Counted from the stretch's first letter, positions 1 to 5,377 are shown. The stretch: DNA of 8,742 nucleotides from an uncultured Clostridia bacterium (GCA_946187475.1 CAMHRJ010000077.1:1-8742); one strand, 5' to 3'. A program made the numbers and translations. Notes: a model not told the origin generated them from the sequence alone.

Positions 1-137
1 TCGGGTTGGTCATGATTCTCAGCGCCGGCGGCGATGTGATGATCGTTCTGAAGCTGCTGCGCTACAAAACCGGCCGGTTGGACATTCTCTATTACGACCA
101 CCCCACCGAGGCGGGCGGCGTGATTTTTGAGCGATAA
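1..137 (+). CDS. DUF3267 putative zincin-type membrane protein, C-terminal end (partial)
   Basis: Only the last 44 residues are present; the reading frame is open from base 3 and ends at TAA 135-137. The tail reads with a hydrophobic stretch, a GGD motif followed by LLKLLRYK, then YYDHPTEAGGVIFER. This pattern (GGDxxxxxKLLxYK ... DHP ... G ... FE at the extreme C terminus) resembles what I recall of DUF3267 proteins, multi-pass membrane proteins proposed to be zincin-like metallopeptidases. The HExxH-type catalytic part would lie upstream of the window and cannot be seen. The next gene starts 24 nt downstream with no terminator between, so the two are probably co-transcribed. Family assignment rests on a short tail from memory, so it is moderate; that it is the end of a real gene is more secure. 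Confidence 0.55.
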   Translation, partial: GLVMILSAGGDVMIVLKLLRYKTGRLDILYYDHPTEAGGVIFER

Positions 138-161
138 ACGCTTTTTAGGAGGTACACCGAT

Positions 162-551
162 ATGGAATTGAAAATTGGCATCAAGGGCACGGCCGAGATG
201 GTCGTCACCGAGGACAAGACCGCGGCTGCCGTGGGCAGCGGCGCGGTGCGCGTGTTCGCAACGCCGTGGATGTGCGCCATCATGGAGCTGGCCGCCTGCA
301 ACGCGCTGGCGCCCTACATGGAGCCCGGTCAGGGCAGCGTGGGCACGAAGCTCTCCATCTCCCACGACGCAGCCACCCCCGTGGGCATGAAGGCCACCGC
401 CGAGGCGGAGCTCATCGAGGTGGACCGCCGCCGGCTGGTCTTCGCCGTTACCGCCTATGATGACATGGGCCCCATCGGCAAGGGCACCCACGAGCGGTTT
501 TTGATCGACATGGAGAAGTTCGTCGCCAAGGCCGAAAACAAGGGGAAATAA
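162..551 (+). CDS. FlK-like hotdog-fold acyl-CoA thioesterase family protein
   Basis: 129 residues, the usual size of a single hotdog-domain protein of the fluoroacetyl-CoA thioesterase (FlK) group. The catalytic triad of FlK is Thr42, Glu50 and His76; here Thr34, Glu42 and His68 sit at exactly the same spacing (8 and 26 residues). Surrounding motifs fit: ATPWMCAIMELAA on the central helix, GSVGTKLSISHDAATPVGM, and the last strand GxGTHERFLID. Expected activity is hydrolysis of a small acyl-CoA in the cytoplasm. FlK itself detoxifies fluoroacetyl-CoA, but most Firmicute relatives have no known substrate, so no specific function should be copied over. Start ATG is set by AGGAGG at 147-152, 9 nt upstream. 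It follows the DUF3267 gene closely and ends before a cluster of hairpins and a strong terminator. The family call is firm; the substrate is unknown. Confidence 0.88.
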   Translation: MELKIGIKGTAEMVVTEDKTAAAVGSGAVRVFATPWMCAIMELAACNALAPYMEPGQGSVGTKLSISHDAATPVGMKATAEAELIEVDRRRLVFAVTAYDDMGPIGKGTHERFLIDMEKFVAKAENKGK

Positions 552-574
552 TCCGCCAGAAGCTCTCGGCAGAG

Positions 575-706
575 TTTCGCGGCTCGGAAGCCGCGAAAGG
601 AATATGAATCATTTTGCCGCCCACACTTCGTTTGGGCGAGCAAAATACCGCTCACGAAGAAAGGGATTTTTCTATCGCAAGTCTCACTTGCGCCAAAAAT
701 CCCTTT
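575..706. repeat. Cluster of three strong inverted repeats (hairpins) after the thioesterase gene
   Basis: Noncoding DNA with three successive stem-loops. First: perfect 10-bp stem 575-584/589-598 with a 4-nt loop CGGA. Second: 611-617 with 640-646 plus 618-623 with 633-638, 13 bp with one bulged A. Third: 12-bp stem 660-671/695-706 enclosing a second 6-bp stem 676-681/687-692 with a 5-nt loop. None of the first two has a following T-run, so they are not simple terminators. They look like intergenic palindromic repeats or a structured 3' UTR. Only one copy of each is present in this window, so dispersal in the genome is inference. Confidence 0.6.
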
Positions 707-721
707 CGAAGTGCAGCCCCT

Positions 722-768
722 TCACGAAAAATAGACCCCGTTCCGCAGAACGGGGTCTATTTTTGTGA
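722..768. terminator. Bidirectional rho-independent terminator
   Basis: A 17-bp perfect stem, 727-743 with 748-764, with a 4-nt loop CGCA. It can extend by TCAC (722-725) with GTGA (765-768) around one bulged G. The stem carries an A5 block on its left edge and a T5 block on its right edge, so it gives a U-tract on either strand. It lies between the convergent thioesterase (plus) and zinc-ribbon gene (minus, stop 6 nt away) and most likely ends both transcripts. Confidence 0.88.
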
Positions 769-774
769 GCAATG

Positions 775-969
775 TTAAAAGACGTAGTGGCAGTCCATGC
801 AGACGTGCTTGCCGGTGGCGGGGGCGAACCAGATGGTCTCCGTCAGGCCGCACAGGGGACACGGCATACCGTCACGGACCAGCTCGATGGAGTCGGCGCC
901 GCCGGTGAGCTCCTGAATGGCCTCTTCGCTCAGACCCAAGGCCCGGATCTCTTCTACGGTTTTCTTCAT
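775..969 (-). CDS. Small zinc-ribbon protein (64 aa), function unknown
   Basis: 64 residues. The N-terminal half (about 1-33) is a short helical, acidic segment (LGLSEEAIQELTGG). The C-terminal half is a rubredoxin/zinc-ribbon-like knuckle pair: CPLC at 37-40 and CMDC at 57-60, which would bind one Zn2+ (or Fe) through four cysteines. The frame is open further upstream, but the start is placed at the ATG at 969 because AAAGGAGG precedes it by about 8 nt and the promoter -10 box sits inside the longer frame. It has its own promoter (1012-1040), diverges from the phosphatase gene, and ends at the shared bidirectional terminator. I do not recognise a named family; small two-CxxC proteins of this kind are often annotated as hypothetical. 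That it is a real gene is well supported by promoter, ribosome site, cysteine pattern and terminator. Confidence 0.8.
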   Translation of the reverse strand: MKKTVEEIRALGLSEEAIQELTGGADSIELVRDGMPCPLCGLTETIWFAPATGKHVCMDCHYVF

Positions 970-1011
970 GTTATGGAGTCCTCCTTTCCTCGCAGTTTGG
1001 TTTGCAAGGGC

Positions 1012-1040
1012 ATTATAGCACATTTTTCTGCCGATGAAAA
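1012..1040 (-). promoter_or_regulatory. Sigma-A promoter of the zinc-ribbon gene
   Basis: On the minus strand: -35 TTTTCA (1040-1035, 4 of 6 matches), 17-nt spacer, perfect -10 TATAAT (1017-1012). Transcription would begin near 1005, giving a leader of about 35 nt that contains the AAAGGAGG site. It is back to back with the phosphatase promoter. Confidence 0.72.
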
Positions 1041-1057
1041 GATGTTTTCTGCATCCA

Positions 1058-1086
1058 TTGACAGGCGGGAACCCATGGGTTAAAAT
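1058..1086 (+). promoter_or_regulatory. Strong sigma-A promoter of the histidine phosphatase gene, with a palindrome in its spacer
   Basis: Perfect -35 TTGACA (1058-1063), 17-nt spacer, -10 TAAAAT (1081-1086, 5 of 6). The predicted start is near 1093, leaving a leader of about 25 nt with GGAGG at 1106-1110. The spacer ends with a perfect 10-bp palindrome ACCCATGGGT (1071-1080) touching the -10 box, a position where a bound repressor or activator would act. Confidence 0.82.
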
Positions 1087-1117
1087 TTGGAAAACGCGAA
1101 GAATCGGAGGCACTTTC

Positions 1118-1687
1118 ATGATCTATCTCATCCGGCACGGTCAGACCGCAAAGAACAAAGCCATGGTGCTCCAGGGCCGCCAGGACGAACCCCTGAACGA
1201 CGACGGCGTCCGCCAGGCGGAGCGGGCCAGGGAGCTCTTCCGCGCCAAGGGCATCACCTTCGACCGGGTCTATTCCAGCCCGCTCCAGCGGGCGCTGCGC
1301 ACGGCCCGGATCGTGGCGCCGGAGGCGGAGGTACTGACCGACGACCGGCTGCTGGAGATGGACTACGGCCCCTATGAGGGCACCAGTCTCGTGGATCCCG
1401 CGCCGGAGGTGCTGCGGTTTTTTCAGGATTTTGTGCACAATCCCGCCCCGGAGGGCATGGAGCCCCTTTCCGCCGTGACCGCCCGGCTGGGGGACTTCCT
1501 GCGCGCGCTGCACGGCACGCCCGGGAACATCCTCATCGCCACCCACGCCATCGCCATGAAGGGCGCGCTGGAGTATCTCACCCCGGATTCGAAAGGCGAA
1601 TTTTGGGCCAAACATATCCGAAACTGCGACGTCTACGCCGCGGAGATGACGGAGAATGGGTACACCGTTCCGGTGGAAGTGAAGTAA
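1118..1687 (+). CDS. Histidine phosphatase superfamily protein (phosphoglycerate mutase-like)
   Basis: 189 residues, typical for the small single-domain branch of the superfamily. The phospho-accepting histidine is in the N-terminal RHG motif (Arg6, His7, Gly8). Other pocket residues are visible: Arg58 in SSPLQRALRTA, Glu80 in LLEMDYGPYEG, and the second histidine His143 in IATHAIAMKG. Expected chemistry is removal of a phosphate through a phosphohistidine intermediate, in the cytoplasm. Members act on sugars, phosphoglycerate, cobalamin or nucleotide precursors, and the sequence alone does not choose; annotation as GpmB or CobC would be guesswork. The start is at MIYLIRHG because GGAGG lies 7 nt before it; a longer in-frame start at 1034 would lie upstream of the promoter -10 box. 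It is monocistronic from its own strong promoter and converges on the MBL-fold gene across the heptamer repeat. Confidence 0.9.
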   Translation: MIYLIRHGQTAKNKAMVLQGRQDEPLNDDGVRQAERARELFRAKGITFDRVYSSPLQRALRTARIVAPEAEVLTDDRLLEMDYGPYEGTSLVDPAPEVLRFFQDFVHNPAPEGMEPLSAVTARLGDFLRALHGTPGNILIATHAIAMKGALEYLTPDSKGEFWAKHIRNCDVYAAEMTENGYTVPVEVK

Positions 1688-1689
1688 CA

Positions 1690-1800
1690 GTGTGGAGTGT
1701 GGAGTTAGGAGTGTGGAGTTGAAAAGAACGAACATTCAATTATAATCGTTTTCGAAGAAAACACATTTAAACTCCTCACTTCACTCTCCAAACTCCTAAC
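1690..1800. repeat. Inverted heptamer-repeat element filling the gap between two convergent genes
   Basis: The left arm (1690-1717) is four head-to-tail 7-bp units of the form GTGTGGA (three exact copies) and GTTAGGA (one). The right arm (1766-1800) is five degenerate units of the same kind read on the other strand (GTTAGGA, GTTTGGA, GAGTGAA, GTGAGGA, GTTTAAA). The arms pair best at 1702-1718 with 1786-1802 (16 of 17 positions), around an A/T-rich centre that includes a small hairpin, 1748-1753/1757-1762. The left arm begins 2 nt after the phosphatase stop codon, and the right arm ends directly against the stop codon of the MBL gene. Short tandem heptamers are known as dispersed repeats in several bacterial groups. 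With no other terminator seen in this gap, it may also serve as the convergent 3' end. Confidence 0.75.
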
Positions 1801-2679
1801 TCAGATGCTTTCCCAAAGCAGCTGATTGTCCTCGAATCGGGCGGAGAGGCGGCCGGTCTCCTTCAGCCAGGAGAGATAGGAGCGCACCGTGCTGCCCACC
1901 AGCACATACTGCTCGAAGTTCATGGTAAGGCCATAGTCCGTGAACAGCTTCTGCAGCAGCGTCTCGAAGACCATGGGCTCCCGGCAGAGGGCGCAGATGC
2001 GCTCGGCAATCTCCAGCACCGTGTCGATGTTATACTGGGCCAGGGGCGCGATGTCCTCCGTCACCGCCGCGTGGGCCGGGACGAACAGCCGCGCCTCCAT
2101 GGTTTTCACCCGCTCCAGGGTCTCCAGATAGGCGCCCACGTCGTAGATAAAGCCGATGCGGTACTTCTCCAGCGTTTCCCGGCTGGAGAGGCAGTCCGCC
2201 AGATAGACCACGTCCTCCGGCGCGCGAAAGCCCACCATGTCGAAGAAGTGGCCGGGCAGCTCCACAATCTCAAAGCCCTCGGGCAGAGTCTCCGGCGTCA
2301 ATTCCTCGGCCTGGCTGGGCTGTGCCATGAGGAACTTGTGCCGCAGCTCTTTGGGCGGATAGCCGCCATAGAGGAAGGCGGGCTCCAAAACCGGGTGTCG
2401 GGTGATGTCCTGCTCGATGCCCGGGGCGAAAATCCGACATCCGGTCTGCTTTTGCAGATAGGCGTTGCCGCCCACGTGGTCGGCATTGGAGTGGGTGTTG
2501 TAGATGGCCCGGAGCTTCCAGCCGTTCCGATCCAGATGCTGGCGCACCTTGCGCCCGGCGTCCTTGTCGTTGCCCGCGTCGATGAGACAGACCTCGTCGC
2601 CGCCCAGCTTCACGAGACCGATCTTGGCAGGGCTTTCGATATAACAGCACCGCTCTGTCAGCTGCACCAGTTCATACAT
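1801..2679 (-). CDS. Metallo-beta-lactamase fold hydrolase with variant HxNxDH metal motif
   Basis: 292 residues. The MBL domain covers about 1-205 and a C-terminal helical extension covers about 206-292. Metal-site residues appear in order: Asp34 (LIDAGND), then the signature at 63-68 which reads His-Ser-Asn-Ala-Asp-His, so the usual second histidine of HxHxDH is Asn65; then His144 (LPGHFFDMVGF), Asp162 (YLADCL) and His203 (VPAHA). All other ligands are intact, so a metal-dependent hydrolase is still likely, possibly with an altered first metal site. The C-terminal part (SYLSWLKETGRL) resembles a small winged-helix or dimerisation region as in other MBL hydrolases. Substrate unknown (thioester, lactone or phosphodiester possible). 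Start ATG at 2679 follows GGGAGG by about 8 nt. It is divergent from the secreted-protein gene and convergent with the phosphatase. Confidence 0.88.
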   Translation of the reverse strand: MYELVQLTERCCYIESPAKIGLVKLGGDEVCLIDAGNDKDAGRKVRQHLDRNGWKLRAIYNTHSNADHVGGNAYLQKQTGCRIFAPGIEQDITRHPVLEPAFLYGGYPPKELRHKFLMAQPSQAEELTPETLPEGFEIVELPGHFFDMVGFRAPEDVVYLADCLSSRETLEKYRIGFIYDVGAYLETLERVKTMEARLFVPAHAAVTEDIAPLAQYNIDTVLEIAERICALCREPMVFETLLQKLFTDYGLTMNFEQYVLVGSTVRSYLSWLKETGRLSARFEDNQLLWESI

Positions 2680-2722
2680 GGGCTTCGCCTCCCAACCGTT
2701 TTTTTCAGAATAGCAGATTTTA

Positions 2723-2759
2723 CCGGCAGACGCAAGGATTTGCGCCTGCCGGCTTTTTT
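2723..2759 (+). terminator. Plus-strand terminator-like hairpin in the divergent MBL/secreted-protein gap
   Basis: A 13-position stem, 2723-2735 with 2740-2752, has one A-C mismatch and a 4-nt loop GGAT, and is followed by CTTTTTT (2753-2759). The U-tract exists only on the plus strand. No plus-strand gene ends nearby, so it would stop either antisense transcripts running over the MBL gene or a small unannotated RNA. Read from the minus strand, the hairpin would lie in, or overlap the promoter of, the MBL leader. The rest of the roughly 290-nt gap holds only the promoter at 2919-2947 and A/T-rich sequence without recognisable features. Confidence 0.65.
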
Positions 2760-2918
2760 AACTCCAGCTCAGGCAGCTGCGTTAATCTATAGATGCAATG
2801 CCGGGTTCTTAACAGTCTGTTCAATAATTTCGACCTTTGTTTACAATTCATTAACAATAAACAGCAAAGTCACCCAGCATTTCCGGGTTCGACGGAGGTA
2901 TTTCGTAAACTTTGGCCA

Positions 2919-2947
2919 TTGAGACTGCCGGAGGGGTCTGGTATAAT
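2919..2947 (+). promoter_or_regulatory. Sigma-A promoter of the secreted C39-like protein gene
   Basis: -35 TTGAGA (2919-2924, 5 of 6), 17-nt spacer, perfect -10 TATAAT (2942-2947) preceded by TGG (extended -10). The predicted start is near 2954, only 20 nt before the ATG. The blocks CATTGAGACTGC (2917-2928) and GTCTGGTATAAT (2936-2947) both recur in the dnaA promoter. Confidence 0.85.
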
Positions 2948-2973
2948 GAACGGCGTTTCGGAAAGGAGCATCT

Positions 2974-3690
2974 ATGCAATTCTCACAAAAACGAAAGTCA
3001 ATTTTTGGCATTTTAATCATCTTCGCCCTCTGCTTCGGCCTGCTGGCCGCTCTGACGGCCCCGGCTCAGGCGGCGGAGATCCTGCCCCAGGAGCTCTACA
3101 TGGAGCAGTCCCGCGGCGGCATCTGCACCATGGTCTCCTCGGCCATGCTGCTGCGCTCCGCGCTGTATCTGGACGGCAGCGAGCACTGGAGCGAGATCGA
3201 CGAGAGCACCGCAGCAAGCTATTGCTGGCTCTACGGCTCGGGTCTGCTCTATGACTGGACTTTTGAGACGGACTATGCCCGCATCTCCGTCAGCCATACG
3301 CCGCTATACGGCATCACGGCGGAGGAGCTGAAAGCGCTGCTGGACGAGCATCCCGAGGGCATCGTCTTCTACTGCGGCGGCGTGCCCCACGCGGTGCTGC
3401 TGACGGACTATGAGGACGACACCTTCTACTGTGCCGACCCTGCGCCCTACTGCAGCGGCAGCCGGGTGCCTCTGGCGGACTCCTGGCTGGGCTACCGGCT
3501 GGGCAGCCAGGACAATGTTCTGGCCTGCGCCACGGCCTACTGGTCCATCACGGATTCCCAGATCAACGACAACGGACTCTCCGACGGGCAGGAAGCCGCC
3601 GCGGAGGCTCCGGTGATCGTCACGGAGGCCAAGATGGAGCTGCAGACCAGCGCTCCAGTGAAGGACACCATCCGGGCACTGAACGCCTGA
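2974..3690 (+). CDS. Secreted protein with C39/papain-like cysteine peptidase pattern
   Basis: 238 residues. A signal peptide is clear: basic residues 6-8, hydrophobic core about 10-28, and a cleavage site near APAQAA|E at 34/35; no lipobox or sortase motif, so release to the outside is likely. The mature part carries an order typical of C39-like papain-fold domains: Gln45 six residues before Cys51 at the start of a helix (QSRGGICTMVSSAMLL), then His139 (GGVPHAVLLTDYEDDTFYCADP) and Asp155 as the third member. The usual CGP after the nucleophile is replaced by CTM. The final about 45 residues look like a low-complexity, unstructured tail. Start is set by AAAGGAG at 2962-2968. It has its own promoter and terminator, so it is a single-gene unit next to the origin. 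Peptidase function is inferred from the residue pattern; specific family and substrate are unknown. Confidence 0.72.
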   Translation: MQFSQKRKSIFGILIIFALCFGLLAALTAPAQAAEILPQELYMEQSRGGICTMVSSAMLLRSALYLDGSEHWSEIDESTAASYCWLYGSGLLYDWTFETDYARISVSHTPLYGITAEELKALLDEHPEGIVFYCGGVPHAVLLTDYEDDTFYCADPAPYCSGSRVPLADSWLGYRLGSQDNVLACATAYWSITDSQINDNGLSDGQEAAAEAPVIVTEAKMELQTSAPVKDTIRALNA

Positions 3691-3701
3691 AAAACCAACC
3701 G

Positions 3702-3741
3702 AACACCGGCAAGGGAACATCCATTCCCCTGCCGGTGTTTT
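3702..3741 (+). terminator. Rho-independent terminator of the secreted-protein gene
   Basis: A 10-bp perfect outer stem, 3702-3711 with 3730-3739, continues after one mismatch into 5 more pairs (3713-3717 with 3724-3728), with a 6-nt loop, and runs into TTTT at 3738-3741. It starts 12 nt after the stop codon and separates this gene from dnaA transcription. Confidence 0.9.
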
Positions 3742-3779
3742 ATTCTGCAAAAATATATACTATATTAATAAAATATCTA

Positions 3780-3808
3780 TTGCATTGAGACTGCTTGTCT
3801 GGTATAAT
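3780..3808 (+). promoter_or_regulatory. Promoter of dnaA (extended -10 type)
   Basis: Perfect -10 TATAAT (3803-3808) with TGG before it (extended -10) and a weak -35 TTGCAT (3780-3785) at 17-nt spacing. The nearby TTGAGA (3785-3790) is only 12 nt from the -10 and is not a usable -35. The upstream 40 nt are strongly A/T-rich, as in an UP element. The start would be near 3815, giving a leader of about 47 nt. No YTYTCCACA-type DnaA box is seen here, so autoregulation through such a box at the promoter is not evident. Confidence 0.75.
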
Positions 3809-3861
3809 AAATTGTATTTAAACTAACTTCGGAACCCATCTGCTTTTTTGAGGTTGACGAC

Positions 3862-5175
3862 ATGAGTAATTCCACAAACGAGGTCTGGGAACTGGTTTTG
3901 AAAATGATCTCCGAGCATCTGACCTCCACGACCTACAACACCTGGTTTGCCGACTGCACCGCCATCGAGCTGGGCGAAAACCGTCTGCTGCTGCACACCA
4001 CCTCCGCCATGAAGCGGGACGTGATCCGCTCCCGGTATCAGACCCTGATCACCCAGGCACTGTATGAGCTGTTTTCCTGCCAGTTCGAGCTGGACATTCT
4101 CGCCGGCGAGGACGAGCTGGAGGAATACAAGCGCAAGCTGCCGCCCAAGGATGATATGCCGGAGCTGGAGGGCTACACCTTCGACCACTTCATCGTGGGT
4201 CCCTCCAACCAGTTTGCCCACGCGGCTGCCCTGGGCGCGGCCCAGAATCCCGGAACGCTCTACAATCCGCTGTTCATCTACGGAAACTCCGGTCTGGGCA
4301 AGACCCATCTGCTGCTGGCCATCGGAAACCACATCCGGAAGGAGCAGCCGGAGGTCAATCTGGTCTACACCAAGGCCGAGGATTTCATGAACCACATGAT
4401 TCGTTCCCTGCAGATCGGCGATATGGATGCCTTTCGGGAAAAATATCGCAAGGCCGATCTGCTGCTGGTGGATGATATCCAGTTCTTCTCCAAAAAGGAG
4501 GAGACTCAGAACGAGTTCTTCCACACCTACGAGGCGCTTTACAACGCCCATAAGCAGATCGTGGTCACCTCCGACCGTCCGCCCATGGAGATCCGCAACC
4601 TCAGCGACCGACTGAAGAGCCGCTTTGAGGGCGGCATCCTGGCCGACGTGGCGCCGCCGGATCTGGAGACCCGCATGGCCATCACCCGCTACAAGGCCAC
4701 CCAGGTGGGCATGCTGCTGCCCGACGACTGCGTGCACTACATCGCCGAGCAGATCACCTCCAACGTCCGCCAGCTGGAGGGCGTTGTGAAAAAGCTCACC
4801 GCCTACCAGAATCTCGACCACAATCCCATCAACACCGCCACCATCGACCGGGCCATCCGGGACGTGATCCGCACCGGCATTTACATCCCCACCCCGGAGA
4901 TCATCATCGAAGAGACTGCCCGGTATTTCCAGATCGAGCCGAAAGAGATTCCCGGCTCCAAGCGGGACCGGAACACCACGCTGGCCAGACAGATCGCCAT
5001 GTATCTGATCAAAACCAACACCAATCTCTCCCTGGCCCAGATCGGCGCGGAGACAAACCGCGACCATTCCACCGTCCACACATCGCTGGATAAAATTGAA
5101 TCTCTGGTGAAATCCGACCCGGAGATCGCCTCCACAGTGAAAGACATCACCAGCAACATCCACAGCCGGAGCTGA
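3862..5175 (+). CDS. dnaA: Chromosomal replication initiator protein DnaA
   Basis: 437 residues, close to other Firmicute DnaA proteins. It binds DnaA boxes at oriC, forms an ATP-dependent filament, melts the origin and helps load the replicative helicase. Domain I covers about 1-82 (VWELVLKMISEHLTSTTYNTWF); domain II is a very short linker, about 83-103; domain III is the AAA+ core with Walker A GNSGLGKT at 141-148, Walker B LLLVDD at 200-205, sensor 1 VVTSD at 234-238 and the LSDRLKSRF box at 247-255; domain IV is the helix-turn-helix DNA-binding part with the signature RDHSTV at 400-405. All key motifs are intact. The ATG is preceded by a modest GAGG (3850-3853) 8 nt upstream, weaker than most genes here, perhaps to keep DnaA levels low. 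oriC begins right after the stop codon. Confidence 0.99.
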   Translation: MSNSTNEVWELVLKMISEHLTSTTYNTWFADCTAIELGENRLLLHTTSAMKRDVIRSRYQTLITQALYELFSCQFELDILAGEDELEEYKRKLPPKDDMPELEGYTFDHFIVGPSNQFAHAAALGAAQNPGTLYNPLFIYGNSGLGKTHLLLAIGNHIRKEQPEVNLVYTKAEDFMNHMIRSLQIGDMDAFREKYRKADLLLVDDIQFFSKKEETQNEFFHTYEALYNAHKQIVVTSDRPPMEIRNLSDRLKSRFEGGILADVAPPDLETRMAITRYKATQVGMLLPDDCVHYIAEQITSNVRQLEGVVKKLTAYQNLDHNPINTATIDRAIRDVIRTGIYIPTPEIIIEETARYFQIEPKEIPGSKRDRNTTLARQIAMYLIKTNTNLSLAQIGAETNRDHSTVHTSLDKIESLVKSDPEIASTVKDITSNIHSRS

Positions 5176-5181
5176 AAATAT

Positions 5182-5377
5182 CTTTCCACAAAAAACAGTG
5201 GAATTTCGGTTTGTTTCCTGTGGGAACGTCATTCTCCTGTAACAGGAAAAAAATGGTTGTGGAAAGCGGTCTAATTTCTCCACAAACTCTCCACACCGGT
5301 TTTTTCCGTTGTTTCAGCAGTTTTTCCCGGTTTTCCACAGTTCCCACGCCTCTACTACTGCTACTAAATTTTAAAAA
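5182..5377 (+). other. oriC: Replication origin oriC (DnaA-box cluster and unwinding region)
   Basis: The 259-nt dnaA-dnaN gap holds a dense set of DnaA-box-like 9-mers: CTTTCCACA at 5182-5190 (+) and 5258-5266 (-), GTTCCCACA at 5219-5227 (-), TTCTCCACA at 5276-5284 (+), CTCTCCACA at 5287-5295 (+), TTTTCCACA at 5331-5339 (+), and a degenerate GTTCCCACG directly abutting at 5340-5348 (+). None is the canonical TTATCCACA; the local consensus is YTYTCCACA. The last boxes are followed by a short C-rich stretch, the DnaA-trio triplets (5352-5366) and an A/T-rich unwinding stretch (5366-5377). This order matches the basal unwinding system described for Bacillus subtilis oriC. Position between dnaA and dnaN is the standard Firmicute location of the unwinding part of oriC. 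Confidence 0.93.
5352..5366 (+). promoter_or_regulatory. DnaA-trio array (single-strand DnaA binding element)
   Basis: Five consecutive triplets CTA, CTA, CTG, CTA, CTA, which read 3'-GAT-5' on the opposite strand, the known trio motif bound by DnaA when it spreads onto one strand. They lie 12 nt after the proximal TTTTCCACA box and run straight into AATTTTAAAAA. Position, direction and sequence all agree with the B. subtilis arrangement. Confidence 0.85.

Noticed and set aside
1690..1717. Start of a CRISPR or regulator-binding iteron array (7-bp tandem units)
   Set aside because: Units are too short and contiguous for CRISPR, and lie at a convergent 3' gap rather than near an origin or promoter.
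2835..2869. Imperfect inverted repeat CTTTG...CAAAG upstream of the secreted-protein promoter
   Set aside because: Stem is short and interrupted, in A/T-rich DNA; no good support for a structured element.
3742..3861. A second oriC part (DnaA boxes) before dnaA
   Set aside because: The stretch is A/T-rich, but no CCACA/TGTGG-type box is present; it is explained as a promoter and upstream A/T element.
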